Part shown: positions 1 through 8,078 of the stretch, one piece after another | Position numbering within the stretch: position 1 is the first letter of the stretch | How the letters are laid out: every line of letters begins with the position of its first letter | Source of the DNA: an uncultured Lachnospiraceae bacterium | Lineage (GTDB): Bacteria > Bacillota > Clostridia > Lachnospirales > Lachnospiraceae | Reading direction: 5' to 3' | Length of the DNA stretch: 39,512 nucleotides | NCBI GenBank assembly: GCA_910583895.1 | Contig: CAJTYJ010000035.1 | Location: forward strand, 1 to 39,512 | Notes under the pieces: model-generated | The model's input: the letters and a program-made list of their open reading frames with translations, nothing else | What the model was told of the DNA's origin: nothing | Database searches by the model: none | Made by a program: the position numbers and the translations under genes

Positions 1-34
1 AACACGAAAAAAGCCCAATTCTTTTTTCTTAGAA

Positions 35-211
35 TCAGACTTTTTCAGTGCCCTCTTCTTCCAGGGTTGGAACCAGTTTTCCAAGTTTGATCCAGTTTCT
101 TCCTGTAGCCACAGAGATTGACAGTTCCTGACATAAGTCAGAAAGAGTCAAAAATTTTGCAGTATCTGTCAGGTTTTGCTTGTTTGCTGCTTTTTCGGAT
201 GGTAAACCCAT
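35..211 (-). pseudogene. N-terminal remnant of a helix-turn-helix protein (possibly a DNA methylase/R-M gene)
   Basis: A 58-residue reading frame starts at an ATG at 211 with a good ribosome binding site (AGGAGG, 5 nt spacing). The upstream ATG at 235 is less well placed. The only recognisable part is a helix-turn-helix-like stretch, SDLCQELSISVATGRNWIKLGK, here described in two parts: LSDLCQELSISVATG then RNWIKLGKL. I recall similar N-termini in Eco57I-like N6-adenine methylases, but this is memory, not a search. The frame stops at a TGA (35-37) soon after the HTH. Another frame of the same strand stays open to the window edge, so a frameshift or a decayed gene is likely. Promoter and ribosome site look intact. 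A genuine 58-aa protein is the alternative. Confidence 0.45.
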
Positions 212-239
212 ACAGTCCTCCTGAACATTAATCATGCTT

Positions 240-268
240 ATTGTAGGTAAATTGGTGTATAAAATCAA
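240..268 (-). promoter_or_regulatory. Sigma-A-type promoter for the HTH remnant
   Basis: On the minus strand TTGATT (268-263), a 17-bp spacer and TACAAT (245-240) form a good vegetative promoter. It lies about 30 bp upstream of the ATG at 211. Position and spacing are seen directly; activity is inferred. Confidence 0.5.
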
Positions 269-392
269 TAGGAAGGAAGTGATTTCAGACGGAAAGGAAA
301 GGGAAAACGGATGGATGGGCAGGAGTATATTCCGTGTTTTTGGGGAATAATGAAAAAACACATTTTTATGTGACTTTTTTTGAAATTTCTGG

Positions 393-421
393 TTGAAAAA
401 TGGAAGTAACCATGTTAAAGT
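393..421 (+). promoter_or_regulatory. Candidate promoter for glyA
   Basis: TTGAAA (393-398), a 17-bp spacer and TAAAGT (416-421) resemble a sigma-A promoter. The start would lie near 428, leaving a leader of about 70 nt. That leader contains two similar 17-bp direct repeats (433-449 and 454-470). Confidence 0.4.
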
Positions 422-432
422 GTTAGTTGTGT

Positions 433-470
433 GAAAAACAAGTGTCTTTGAGAGAAAAACAAATGTATTT
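433..470 (+). repeat. Two 17-bp direct repeats in the glyA leader
   Basis: GAAAAACAAGTGTCTTT (433-449) and GAAAAACAAATGTATTT (454-470) differ at two positions and are offset by 21 bp, about two helical turns. They sit just downstream of the candidate glyA promoter and could be an operator or simply A/T-rich chance similarity. Confidence 0.5.
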
Positions 471-498
471 AAAACATCGAATTTGTTAGGAGGAAGTT

Positions 499-1740
499 AT
501 GTATTCATTGGATGAAGTAAGAGCAGTGGACCCTGAGGTTGCAGAGGCGATCACGGATGAGATGGCAAGACAGAACAGCCATATTGAGCTGATTGCATCC
601 GAGAACTGGGTAAGTAAGGCAGTGATGGCAGCTATGGGCAGCCCTTTGACGAATAAGTATGCGGAAGGTTATTCTGGAAAGAGATATTACGGCGGATGTG
701 AGTGTGTGGATGTGGTGGAGGATTTGGCCATCGCCCGGGCAAAAGAGGTGTTTGGCTGTGAGTATGTGAACGTGCAGCCCCATTCCGGCGCACAGGCAAA
801 TATGGCGGTCTTTTTCGCCATGCTGGAGCCAGGAGACAAGGTGCTTGGCATGAACCTGGCGCACGGCGGCCATCTGTCCCATGGAAGCCCTGCCAATATG
901 TCTGGCAAATATTTTGAAGTGCATCAGTATGGAGTGAATGATGACGGCTTTATCGATTACGACGAGGTGCGCCGGATTGCTCTGGAATGCCGCCCGAAGC
1001 TGATCGTGGCCGGCGCCAGCGCTTATGCAAGAACCATTGACTTTAAGAGATTTCGGGAGATCGCCGATGAAGCAGGCGCTTACCTGATGGTGGATATCGC
1101 GCATATCGCCGGGCTGGTGGCAGCAGGAGTGCATCCAAGTCCGATTCCCTACGCACATGTGACCACGACGACGACCCATAAGACGCTGCGGGGACCAAGA
1201 GGCGGCATGATCATGTCTGATGCCAAGACAGCAGAGAAATTTAATTTCAACAAAGCAGTGTTCCCGGGCATCCAGGGAGGTCCGCTGATGCATGTGATCG
1301 CTGCCAAGGCAGTCTGTTTAAAAGAGTGCCAGACTCAGAGCTATCAGGCATATCAGCAGGGAATCGTGGCGAACGCCAAGGCTCTGTGCAAAGGGCTTAT
1401 GGACCGGGGAATCCAGATCGTGTCCGGCGGAACGGACAACCATCTGATGCTGATGGATCTGACCAACCTGAATATCTCCGGAAAAGATGCGGAAAATCTT
1501 CTGGATCTTGCCAATATTACAGCGAATAAAAACACAATCCCCAATGATCCCCGTTCTGCTTTTGTGACCAGCGGTGTCCGCCTTGGAACGGCGGCTGTGA
1601 CCAGCCGGGGACTGAAAGAAGCGGACATGGATGTGATCGCAGAGGCCATCGCCATGATGTTAAAAGAGAAAGAGGCCGCAGCGCCGAAGGCAAAGGCTCT
1701 GATCCAGGGTCTGACGGAAAAATATCCGCTTTGCATGTAA
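499..1740 (+). CDS. glyA: Serine hydroxymethyltransferase
   Basis: Cytoplasmic PLP enzyme that converts serine and tetrahydrofolate to glycine and 5,10-methylene-THF, the cell's main one-carbon source. The 413-residue length is usual for bacterial GlyA. The family PLP-lysine motif is visible as TTTTTHKTLRGPRGG, with the Schiff-base lysine at K228. The N-terminal HIELIASENW and substrate-site NKYAEGY...YYGG blocks are also present. The start is fixed by TAGGAGGAAG just upstream of the ATG. The next gene follows 18 bp after the stop. The product feeds ThyA, encoded 2.7 kb downstream, though the two are not in one operon. Confidence 0.98.
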   Translation: MYSLDEVRAVDPEVAEAITDEMARQNSHIELIASENWVSKAVMAAMGSPLTNKYAEGYSGKRYYGGCECVDVVEDLAIARAKEVFGCEYVNVQPHSGAQANMAVFFAMLEPGDKVLGMNLAHGGHLSHGSPANMSGKYFEVHQYGVNDDGFIDYDEVRRIALECRPKLIVAGASAYARTIDFKRFREIADEAGAYLMVDIAHIAGLVAAGVHPSPIPYAHVTTTTTHKTLRGPRGGMIMSDAKTAEKFNFNKAVFPGIQGGPLMHVIAAKAVCLKECQTQSYQAYQQGIVANAKALCKGLMDRGIQIVSGGTDNHLMLMDLTNLNISGKDAENLLDLANITANKNTIPNDPRSAFVTSGVRLGTAAVTSRGLKEADMDVIAEAIAMMLKEKEAAAPKAKALIQGLTEKYPLCM

Positions 1741-1758
1741 GAAGGAGCAGACAGGCAC

Positions 1759-1956
1759 ATGGACAGGATCGAAGAAGCATTTATCAGTGGTTTTTGCAGA
1801 AGCAGCAACGAGACAAGGACTGTGGCCTGTGAGTACGAACGTCAGCCGGACGGATCTTTGAAGCTGACGGCGTTTGACTGCAATTATGAAGCATGTCCCA
1901 ATCATGCAGCGTGTCTGATCTGGAAAGAGGCCACAGAGCGGGCAGAGGATTTGTAA
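1759..1956 (+). CDS. Small cysteine-rich protein of unknown function
   Basis: A 65-residue acidic protein with five cysteines (C13, C24, C41, C46, C52), the last three arranged as C-x4-C-x5-C with a histidine between (CPNHAAC). That could bind a metal, but no family function is known to me. The start is supported by GAAGGAG 11 nt upstream, and the gene begins 18 bp after glyA, so it is probably co-transcribed. Its frame ends before mscL begins. I recall similar small ORFs in other Lachnospiraceae but cannot confirm this here. Confidence 0.7.
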   Translation: MDRIEEAFISGFCRSSNETRTVACEYERQPDGSLKLTAFDCNYEACPNHAACLIWKEATERAEDL

Positions 1957-2006
1957 GTGTTAAGAGGCCGGCGGGAATAACGCGAGCAGAAAGTGAGAAA
2001 TTACAG

Positions 2007-2441
2007 ATGAAAAATTTTTATAACGAGTTCAGAAAATTTATCTCCAGAGGAAATGTCATGGATATGGCAGTCGGTGTGATCATCGGCGGCGCTTTTACCG
2101 CCATCGTCAACTCTTTGGTCAATGATATCTTCATGCCGCTGCTTTCTTTGATCACAGGAGGTCTGGACATCGCAGGGATGTCGGTTTCCTTCGGACTTGG
2201 AGAGCAGGCAGCGGAACTAAAGTATGGATCCTTCCTGTCTGCGGTCATCAACTTTCTGCTGATTGCACTGGTGGTCTTCTGCATCGTGAAGCTTTTAAAC
2301 GCGGCCAAGGACCGGGTGGTCAAAAAGCCGGAGGAGGCACCAAAAGTACCGACGACAAAAGTTTGTCCTTACTGTATGTCGGAGATTGATATCAAGGCTT
2401 CCAGATGCCCCCACTGTACCTCTCAGCTGGAGGAATCATAA
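2007..2441 (+). CDS. mscL: Large-conductance mechanosensitive channel with C-terminal zinc ribbon
   Basis: A 144-residue MscL that opens under membrane tension to release osmolytes during hypo-osmotic shock. The N-terminal helix and first membrane span (about residues 1-45, with the family signature RGNVMDMAVGVIIGGAF) and the second span (about 74-96, SAVINFLLIALVVFCIVKLL) are clear. The start at 2007 fits the MscL N-terminus; the frame is open further upstream but that part resembles no MscL. In place of a simple tail, the C-terminus carries two CxxC pairs (CPYCMSEI...RCPHCTSQL), a zinc-ribbon-like module. The stop overlaps the convergent mnmM stop by 6 bp. Confidence 0.95.
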   Translation: MKNFYNEFRKFISRGNVMDMAVGVIIGGAFTAIVNSLVNDIFMPLLSLITGGLDIAGMSVSFGLGEQAAELKYGSFLSAVINFLLIALVVFCIVKLLNAAKDRVVKKPEEAPKVPTTKVCPYCMSEIDIKASRCPHCTSQLEES

Positions 2442-2996
2442 CTGCTTTTTGACCAGCACCGGCAGGGGCGGATGATTGGGGCGATTGTAATAGGAGGAGA
2501 GGATGACCAGATAGGCTTTGGGGTCCAGTTCTTTCAAAAAAGGAAGCAGCGTATCCCGCTCCTCAAAACCGGTATCACCGCCGCTGTAGATGCAAAGACT
2601 CAAAAGGCCGCCTTTTTTCAGCAGAGCGAGACTCTGCCGGACTGCTTCCAGACTGGTATCAGCTCTGGTTGCCAGGGCGTGATCCCCTCCGGGAAGATAG
2701 CCCAGGTTGAAAGTAATGCAGCTTACCGTTTCGGTGTCAGCATATTGTTTCATATGGCTGTGGGAATCCAGGATCAGACGATAATTGTCTGGAACACCGG
2801 ATGCCTGCAGCCTTTTTTGTGTCTGCAAAAGGGCTGTGTTCTGGATATCAAAAGCCAGAACATGGCCTTCTTTTCCGACAAGTTGACATAAAAGTTCAGT
2901 GTCGTGCCCATTTCCCATGGTTGCGTCGATGCAGAAATCGCCGGGAGTCACATGCGTGCGGATGAAATGGCGGCACCAGTCGGTGATTTGATACAT
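2436..2996 (-). CDS. mnmM: tRNA 5-aminomethyl-2-thiouridine methyltransferase (YtqB/MnmM family)
   Basis: A 186-residue class I SAM methyltransferase. The SAM-binding motif is DATMGNGHDTELL near residue 25, followed by an acidic loop (AFDIQ) and the family block FNLGYLPGGDH. The C-terminus (SSYYNRPNHPPLPVLVKK) is typical of the YtqB family, formerly annotated 'rRNA methylase'. B. subtilis YtqB/MnmM methylates nm5s2U34 to mnm5s2U34 in tRNA; transferring that role here is by homology. The frame is open for another 117 codons upstream, but the ATG at 2996 has a good site (GGAAAGGGA) and matches the family start. The gene converges on mscL. Confidence 0.88.
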   Translation of the reverse strand: MYQITDWCRHFIRTHVTPGDFCIDATMGNGHDTELLCQLVGKEGHVLAFDIQNTALLQTQKRLQASGVPDNYRLILDSHSHMKQYADTETVSCITFNLGYLPGGDHALATRADTSLEAVRQSLALLKKGGLLSLCIYSGGDTGFEERDTLLPFLKELDPKAYLVILSSYYNRPNHPPLPVLVKKQL

Positions 2997-3113
2997 AAAA
3001 GTGTCCCTTTCCTGGCATTTTGGATTATGGTAGCATGGGCGTGGGACCGTGTCAATAGGACATCTCACCGTAACGAAAAATATGATCCGGAACTGCAATT
3101 CGTCAAATCTTCC

Positions 3114-3143
3114 ATGACAGATCGAAAAATCATATGTTATAAT
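3114..3143 (+). promoter_or_regulatory. Extended -10 promoter for the ADP-ribosylglycohydrolase gene
   Basis: ATGACA (3114-3119), 18-bp spacer and a perfect TATAAT (3138-3143) preceded by TGT give an extended -10 promoter. Transcription would start near 3150 and leave a leader of about 128 nt before the ATG at 3278. The leader contains a short GGAGC/GCTCC hairpin (about 3165-3180) and a TTCGCGAA palindrome (about 3183-3190). Confidence 0.6.
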
Positions 3144-3277
3144 GTGGCTGGCTTCAGTGGACAGGGGAGCACATGGCTCCTTTGTTCGCGAAAGGAGTAA
3201 ATCTTCTTTGTATTTTACGGCAAAAAACGGTGGAAGGCGGGTATGATGGAAAGGGACAACTGCATGGAGGATAAAAG

Positions 3278-4249
3278 ATGTGTAGAAAAATAACAAAGCC
3301 AGACAGGATCGCAGGAGGTTTTTATGGACTCCTGATCGGGGATGCACTGGGTGTGCCCTATGAGTTTTATGAGGCAGAAAAACTGCCTCCCTATGAAAAA
3401 ATCGAGATGATTCCGCCGGAAGGTTTTAATAAAACCTATCAGGAAGTGGAAGCAGGAACCTGGTCGGACGACGGAGCACAGGCACTCTGCCTGCTGGAAA
3501 GCCTTCTGAACAGAAACAGTTTTTCTCTGAAGGATTTTTCAGATGCACTTGTTTCCTGGTATGAAGAAGGCATGTGGGCGGTGGACGGCGTGGTGTTTGA
3601 TGTGGGGATTCAGACGGCCTATGCGCTGCGCGGATATAAGCTTGAACTGGAACCTGAAGAATGCGGCATGCTAAATCCCGAGGGCAAGGGAAACGGAGCG
3701 CTGATGCGGGTACTGCCTCTGGTATTGTGGCACAGCATATATGGAAGTCCGAAGAAAGTGCAAAGAGAAAGCGCGCTGGTACAGGATGCTCACCGGCAGT
3801 GCCTGATCACCCATGGTCATGTGTGCAACCAGGTGTGCTGCGCTCTGTACTGTCTGGTGGCGCAGGGGCTGCTTGACGGTCTGGATGCCCGGGAAGCCAT
3901 CGAAACAGGGGTTGGCACGCTGCGAAGGATCTATCAGGATATGCCGGAGTATGAGCAGGAACTTGAGTGGAGCATCCGGCCGGATCAGCCATGGGAAGGG
4001 AACGGGACCGGTTATGTGGTGGACTGTCTGCGCAGTGCCTTTATGATTCTTGGTCAGGCGTCCGGCTATGAGGACGGAGTGAAGCGGGCCATTTTGCTTG
4101 GAAATGATACGGATACCACCGCCTGTGTGGCGGGCGGGCTTTTAGGGATCCGGTATGGGGTACAGGGAATCCCAAACCGCTGGCTTTCCATGCTGCGGGA
4201 TCGCAAGAAGGCGGCGGCGCTGCTGGAACGGTGTATGGAAAACGTGTGA
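3278..4249 (+). CDS. ADP-ribosylglycohydrolase family protein (DraG-like)
   Basis: A 323-residue all-alpha hydrolase of the ADP-ribosyl-glycohydrolase family, which removes ADP-ribose from proteins, nucleic acids or small molecules. Metal-site motifs are visible: GLLIGDALGVPYEF near residue 17, WSDDGAQALCLLES near 66 (the family usually has a TDDT-type loop), GNGALMRVLPL near 136 and GNDTDTTACVAGGLLG near 275. Two Mg/Mn ions are normally held by these Asp/Thr residues. The start is set by GGAGG 7 nt before the ATG. It has its own promoter and no ADP-ribosyltransferase partner nearby, so the substrate is unknown. It is more likely a housekeeping enzyme than part of a toxin pair. Confidence 0.9.
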   Translation: MCRKITKPDRIAGGFYGLLIGDALGVPYEFYEAEKLPPYEKIEMIPPEGFNKTYQEVEAGTWSDDGAQALCLLESLLNRNSFSLKDFSDALVSWYEEGMWAVDGVVFDVGIQTAYALRGYKLELEPEECGMLNPEGKGNGALMRVLPLVLWHSIYGSPKKVQRESALVQDAHRQCLITHGHVCNQVCCALYCLVAQGLLDGLDAREAIETGVGTLRRIYQDMPEYEQELEWSIRPDQPWEGNGTGYVVDCLRSAFMILGQASGYEDGVKRAILLGNDTDTTACVAGGLLGIRYGVQGIPNRWLSMLRDRKKAAALLERCMENV

Positions 4250-4304
4250 AAGGATTTGGGCAGGCAATCAATGGGATACCGAAAAAGTGTGCTCTGAAAT
4301 TTTT

Positions 4305-4335
4305 GATTGTCGCCTCAGAGAATATGCGTTATAAT
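4305..4335 (+). promoter_or_regulatory. Candidate promoter for thyA-folA
   Basis: A perfect TATAAT (4330-4335) lies about 95 bp before thyA. The best -35 is TTGTCG (4305-4310), with a long 19-bp spacer. CTCTGA (4291-4296) and TCAGAG (4313-4318) form a 6-bp inverted repeat around the -35, a possible operator. Nothing else is seen in the 180-bp gap. Confidence 0.4.
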
Positions 4336-4429
4336 GAGCTTCATATACCAGTGCGGCCGGATACCTCCTTTGGCTTTTGAAAGGCTTACAGGGAATCGCT
4401 TCATATCCACACAGAGAAAGGAACGTTTT

Positions 4430-5278
4430 ATGAGCTATGCAGATCAGTTATTTATCACCATGTGTCAGGATATCCTGGACAACGGGACCAGCACGGAGGG
4501 GGAGAAAGTGCGGCCTCACTGGGAGGACGGCGCTTCTGCCTATACGATCAAACGCTTTGGCGTGGTCAACCGCTATGATCTTCGAAGAGAATTTCCGGCG
4601 ATTACGTTAAGAAAAACGGCTCTGAAAAGCTGTATGGACGAGATCTTATGGATCTATCAGAAAAAATCATCCAACATACATGACCTGAACAGCCATGTGT
4701 GGGATGAGTGGGCAGATGAGACAGGCTCCATCGGGAAGGCTTACGGCTATCAGATCGGCGTGAAGAGCAGATACAGGGAAGGATTGATGGACCAGATGGA
4801 CCGGGTGCTCTATGATCTGAGACACAATCCATTCAGCCGCAGGATCATCACCAACACCTATGTACACGAGGACCTGAGTGAGATGCATCTTTATCCCTGT
4901 GCCTATGGCGTTACCTACAATGTGACCCAGGGGAAGGGTGAGGACCGGCTGACTCTGAATATGGTGCTGCATCAGCGGTCCCAGGATGTACTGGCGGCCA
5001 ACAACTGGAACGTATGCCAGTATGCGATCCTTCTGATGATGGTGGCTCAGGTTTGTAATCTGATACCGGGAGAACTGCTGCACGTGATTGCAGACGCACA
5101 TATCTATGACCGTCATGTGGAGATCGTAAAAGAACTGATACAGAGAAAAACCTATCCGGCGCCGAAGGTGAAGCTGAATCCGGAGGTCAGAGATTTTTAT
5201 GCATTTACCACAGGAGACCTTCTGGTGGAAGATTACCAGGCGGGCCCGCAGGTAAAAAATATTCCGATTGCAGTGTAG
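4430..5278 (+). CDS. thyA: Thymidylate synthase
   Basis: Makes dTMP from dUMP using 5,10-methylene-THF and releases dihydrofolate, which the adjacent folA product recycles. The protein is 282 residues. The catalytic cysteine is C157 in LYPCAYGVTYNV; the usual PCH is PCA here, as in some Bacillus ThyA. The dUMP-binding QRSQD and the NNWNVCQY block follow, then DAHIYDRHVE near the C-terminus. The frame is open upstream to 4307, but homology begins at MSYADQLF and AAAGGAA lies 5 nt before this ATG, so 4430 is chosen. folA begins 15 bp after the stop. Confidence 0.96.
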   Translation: MSYADQLFITMCQDILDNGTSTEGEKVRPHWEDGASAYTIKRFGVVNRYDLRREFPAITLRKTALKSCMDEILWIYQKKSSNIHDLNSHVWDEWADETGSIGKAYGYQIGVKSRYREGLMDQMDRVLYDLRHNPFSRRIITNTYVHEDLSEMHLYPCAYGVTYNVTQGKGEDRLTLNMVLHQRSQDVLAANNWNVCQYAILLMMVAQVCNLIPGELLHVIADAHIYDRHVEIVKELIQRKTYPAPKVKLNPEVRDFYAFTTGDLLVEDYQAGPQVKNIPIAV

Positions 5279-5293
5279 AGAGGATTTGAGAAG

Positions 5294-5788
5294 ATGAATA
5301 TCATTGTGGCAGTGGACAAAAACTGGGCCATCGGGCATCAGAACCGGCTTTTGACAAGCATTCCGGAAGACATGAAATTCTTCCGAAGGGAGACCGGCGG
5401 AAAAGTAGTCGTGATGGGGCGCAAGACCTTGGAGAGCTTTCCGGGCGGTCTTCCCCTAAAAAACCGCACAAACCTTGTACTGACAAGGAATCCATCCTTC
5501 CGGGCGAAAGGGGCGGTTGTTCTGCATTCTTTGGAGGAGACTTTGGAGGAGCTGAAAAAGTATCCGCCAGAAGACGTGTATATCATCGGAGGGGACAGCA
5601 TCTATGAGCAGTTTCTTCCTTACTGCGAAGTGGCCCATGTGACCCGGATTGATCATGCCTATGAGGCGGATGCCTGGTTTCCCAATCTGGAGGAGAAAGA
5701 GGAATGGGTGCTGACCGGAGAAGGAGAGGAAAAGACCTACTTTGATCTGGAGTTCCGGTTCTGCCGGTATGAAAGGCAGGGGCGTTAG
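5294..5788 (+). CDS. folA: Dihydrofolate reductase
   Basis: NADPH-dependent reduction of dihydrofolate to tetrahydrofolate; the target of trimethoprim. The 164-residue length is normal. Family marks are NWAIGHQNRL (residues 10-19), the catalytic acid D26 in IPEDMKFF, VVMGRKTLESFPG (NADPH binding) and YIIGGDSIYEQFLP. Together with thyA it closes the thymidylate-folate cycle, and the pair is likely one operon. The ribosome site is GAGGATTTGAG a few bases upstream. The rodA/ftsW-like gene starts 3 bp after the stop, so transcription probably continues into it. Confidence 0.97.
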   Translation: MNIIVAVDKNWAIGHQNRLLTSIPEDMKFFRRETGGKVVVMGRKTLESFPGGLPLKNRTNLVLTRNPSFRAKGAVVLHSLEETLEELKKYPPEDVYIIGGDSIYEQFLPYCEVAHVTRIDHAYEADAWFPNLEEKEEWVLTGEGEEKTYFDLEFRFCRYERQGR

Positions 5789-5791
5789 AGC

Positions 5792-6997
5792 ATGGGGAGA
5801 AAGAGAAAGGAGCGCCTCTTTCAGTTCAGCCTTCGGGGGCTGGACACCAACCTTCTGACGGTGCTTTTTTTCGTTATGGTGTTTGGTGCGATCATGATCT
5901 ACAGTGCCAGCTATTATACGGCGGGAATGAGCAAGGCTTACAAATATGATGCCATGTATCTTCTGAAAAGTCAGGTGATTTACAGTCTTTTAGGCGTGGC
6001 GGCGATGTTTGTGGTGTCCTGCATCAATTATCATTTCTGGAGCAATTTTGCGCTGCTTGGGTATCTGTTTTGCGTCGTGCTTGTGCTGCTTTTGAAAGTT
6101 CCTTCCCTGGCGGTTACGGTCAAGGGAGCTACCAGATGGCTTCAGATCGGGCCGGTTCGGTTTCAGGTGGCAGAGCCGGTAAAACTGATCATGATTGTGT
6201 TTATGGCCACATTGATCGTGGGGAGACAAAAGCATCTAAGAAGCTGGAAATATATGATTCAGCTGATCCTTCCCACCGGAATTATCTCCGTGATGATTCT
6301 GAAAATCAGCAACAATATGAGTACAGCAGCCATTCTTCTGGGTACGGCAGTCTTTATGATCTATGTGGTGCATCCGGAACAGTGGAAATTTATTCTGTGC
6401 GGGGCGGTTCTGGCGGCGGCGGTGGCAGCGTTTCTTTATTATGTAAAAAACCTGGATCCGTCGGTCATGGCGCTGGAGAAGAACTTCCGTCTGGTCCGCA
6501 TCCGGGCATGGCTTTTCCCCTACGAGTACGAGCAGAACACGGCCTATCAGTCCCTTCAGGGACTGTATGCCATCGGTTCCGGCGGTCTGTGGGGCAAGGG
6601 GCTTGGAAACAGCATCCAGAAACTTGGAAAGATACCGGAGCCGTATAACGACTACATCTTTGCCATCATCTGCGAGGAACTTGGGATCTTCGGTGCGGGT
6701 CTGATTATTCTTCTGTTTATCTACCTGCTGTACCGGATCTATACGGTGTCCCAAACAGCGGAGGACCTGCTGGGACGGATGCTTTCCATCGGGGTTATGT
6801 CCCACATTGCCCTGCAGGTGATTCTGAACCTGATGGTGGTGACCAATCTGTTTCCCACCACAGGCGTGACGCTGCCCTTCTTCAGTTATGGAGGAACGGC
6901 GACGGTGTTCCTGCTGATTGAGATCGGGCTTGTCCTGAGTGTGAATAAATACAGTGTAAAAAAACGCCTGGAAGATGAACGCAGGCGTTATAGTTGA
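5792..6997 (+). CDS. RodA/FtsW/SpoVE (SEDS) peptidoglycan polymerase
   Basis: A 401-residue integral membrane protein with about ten hydrophobic segments and short charged termini. SEDS proteins polymerise lipid II into glycan strands, working with a class B penicillin-binding protein. The conserved C-terminal block FPTTGVTLPFFSYGGTAT and the FAIICEELGIFGAG loop identify the family; sequence alone does not clearly separate RodA (elongation), FtsW (division) and SpoVE (sporulation). It sits between folA and ispG rather than in a mur/fts cluster, which slightly favours RodA. The ribosome site is weak (GGCAGGGG), and coupling to folA through the 3-bp gap is likely. Confidence 0.9.
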   Translation: MGRKRKERLFQFSLRGLDTNLLTVLFFVMVFGAIMIYSASYYTAGMSKAYKYDAMYLLKSQVIYSLLGVAAMFVVSCINYHFWSNFALLGYLFCVVLVLLLKVPSLAVTVKGATRWLQIGPVRFQVAEPVKLIMIVFMATLIVGRQKHLRSWKYMIQLILPTGIISVMILKISNNMSTAAILLGTAVFMIYVVHPEQWKFILCGAVLAAAVAAFLYYVKNLDPSVMALEKNFRLVRIRAWLFPYEYEQNTAYQSLQGLYAIGSGGLWGKGLGNSIQKLGKIPEPYNDYIFAIICEELGIFGAGLIILLFIYLLYRIYTVSQTAEDLLGRMLSIGVMSHIALQVILNLMVVTNLFPTTGVTLPFFSYGGTATVFLLIEIGLVLSVNKYSVKKRLEDERRRYS

Positions 6998-7019
6998 AGA
7001 AAGAATGAGGTAAAGCGTG

Positions 7020-8078
7020 ATGTATCGAGATCATACAAAAGTGGTAAAGATCGGGGACTGTCTGATCGGAGGAGGAAATCCCGTCCTGATCCAGTCCATG
7101 ACCAATACAAGAACAGAGGATGTGGAGGCAACGGTCGCACAGATTGAGAGACTGACAGAGGCAGGATGTGAGATCATCCGCTGTACGGTTCCGACAATGG
7201 AAGCAGCCCAGGCGATCGCCCGGATCAAGGAGCGTATTCGGATTCCGCTGGTGGCGGATGTCCATTTTGACTACCGGATGGCCGTGGCGGCCATCGAGCA
7301 TGGAGCGGACAAGATTCGAATCAATCCGGGGAATATCGGAGGCCATGACCGGATCAAAGCGGTGGTGGATACGGCAAAAGAGCGGGGAATTCCGATCCGT
7401 GTGGGCGTAAACAGCGGCTCTCTGGAAAAAGAGCTGGTGGAAAAATACCATGGAGTTACAGCGGAAGGAATCGTAGAGAGTGCTCTGGACAAGGTGAAAA
7501 TCATCGAGGATCTGGATTATGACAATCTGGTGATCAGCATCAAGGCTTCGGATGTGATGATGTGTGCCAAGGCCCATGAACTGATCGCGGACAAGACGCC
7601 TTATCCGCTTCATGTGGGGATCACGGAAGCAGGCACACTGTTTTCCGGCAACATCAAGTCTGCGGTGGGACTTGGGATCATCTTAAGCCAGGGGATCGGC
7701 GATACGATCCGGGTGTCTTTGACCGGTGATCCGGTGGAAGAGGTGAAATCTGCAAAGCTGATTCTTCGGACACTGGGACTTCGCAGAGGAGGGATCGAGG
7801 TCGTTTCCTGCCCCACCTGCGGCCGGACGAAGATTGATCTGATCGGACTTGCGAATCAGGTGGAGACGCTGGTGGCAAAGTACCCGCTGGATATCAAAGT
7901 GGCCGTCATGGGATGTGTGGTCAACGGACCGGGAGAGGCAAAGGAGGCGGACCTTGGCATTGCAGGAGGCATCGGGGAAGGGCTTTTGATCAAACGCGGG
8001 GAAATTGTGAAGAAGCTTCCGGAGGGAGAACTCTTAGATGCGCTTCGCCAAGAGCTGGAGAACTGGAATCATGGATGA
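7020..8078 (+). CDS. ispG: 4-hydroxy-3-methylbut-2-en-1-yl diphosphate synthase
   Basis: The [4Fe-4S] enzyme IspG (GcpE) of the non-mevalonate isoprenoid pathway, converting MEcPP to HMBPP. The 352-residue length fits the short bacterial form. Cluster ligands are the cysteines of SCPTCGR (C264, C267) and of MGCVVNGPGE (C299), with the conserved glutamate just after. The N-terminal TIM-barrel part contains SMTNTRTEDV and VADVHFDYRMA. A GTG at 7017 directly precedes the ATG at 7020; the ATG lies better behind the GAGG at 7007-7010. The 3' end overlaps polC by 8 bp (ATGGATGA), so the two are translationally coupled. Confidence 0.97.
   Translation: MYRDHTKVVKIGDCLIGGGNPVLIQSMTNTRTEDVEATVAQIERLTEAGCEIIRCTVPTMEAAQAIARIKERIRIPLVADVHFDYRMAVAAIEHGADKIRINPGNIGGHDRIKAVVDTAKERGIPIRVGVNSGSLEKELVEKYHGVTAEGIVESALDKVKIIEDLDYDNLVISIKASDVMMCAKAHELIADKTPYPLHVGITEAGTLFSGNIKSAVGLGIILSQGIGDTIRVSLTGDPVEEVKSAKLILRTLGLRRGGIEVVSCPTCGRTKIDLIGLANQVETLVAKYPLDIKVAVMGCVVNGPGEAKEADLGIAGGIGEGLLIKRGEIVKKLPEGELLDALRQELENWNHG

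Noticed and set aside
505..1293. 262-residue frame on the minus strand inside glyA
   Set aside because: It is antisense to the clearly functional glyA, has no ribosome site or recognisable motif, and is Cys/His-rich, as shadow frames of GC-biased genes are.
3155..3190. Possible third copy of the GTGGACAAG repeat (TCAGTGGACAGGGGAGCACA)
   Set aside because: Only about 15 bases agree and the remaining repeat sequence is absent; best explained by chance.
3243..3293. 16-codon leader ORF overlapping the ADP-ribosylglycohydrolase start
   Set aside because: No good ribosome site of its own, and a chance frame of this length is expected.
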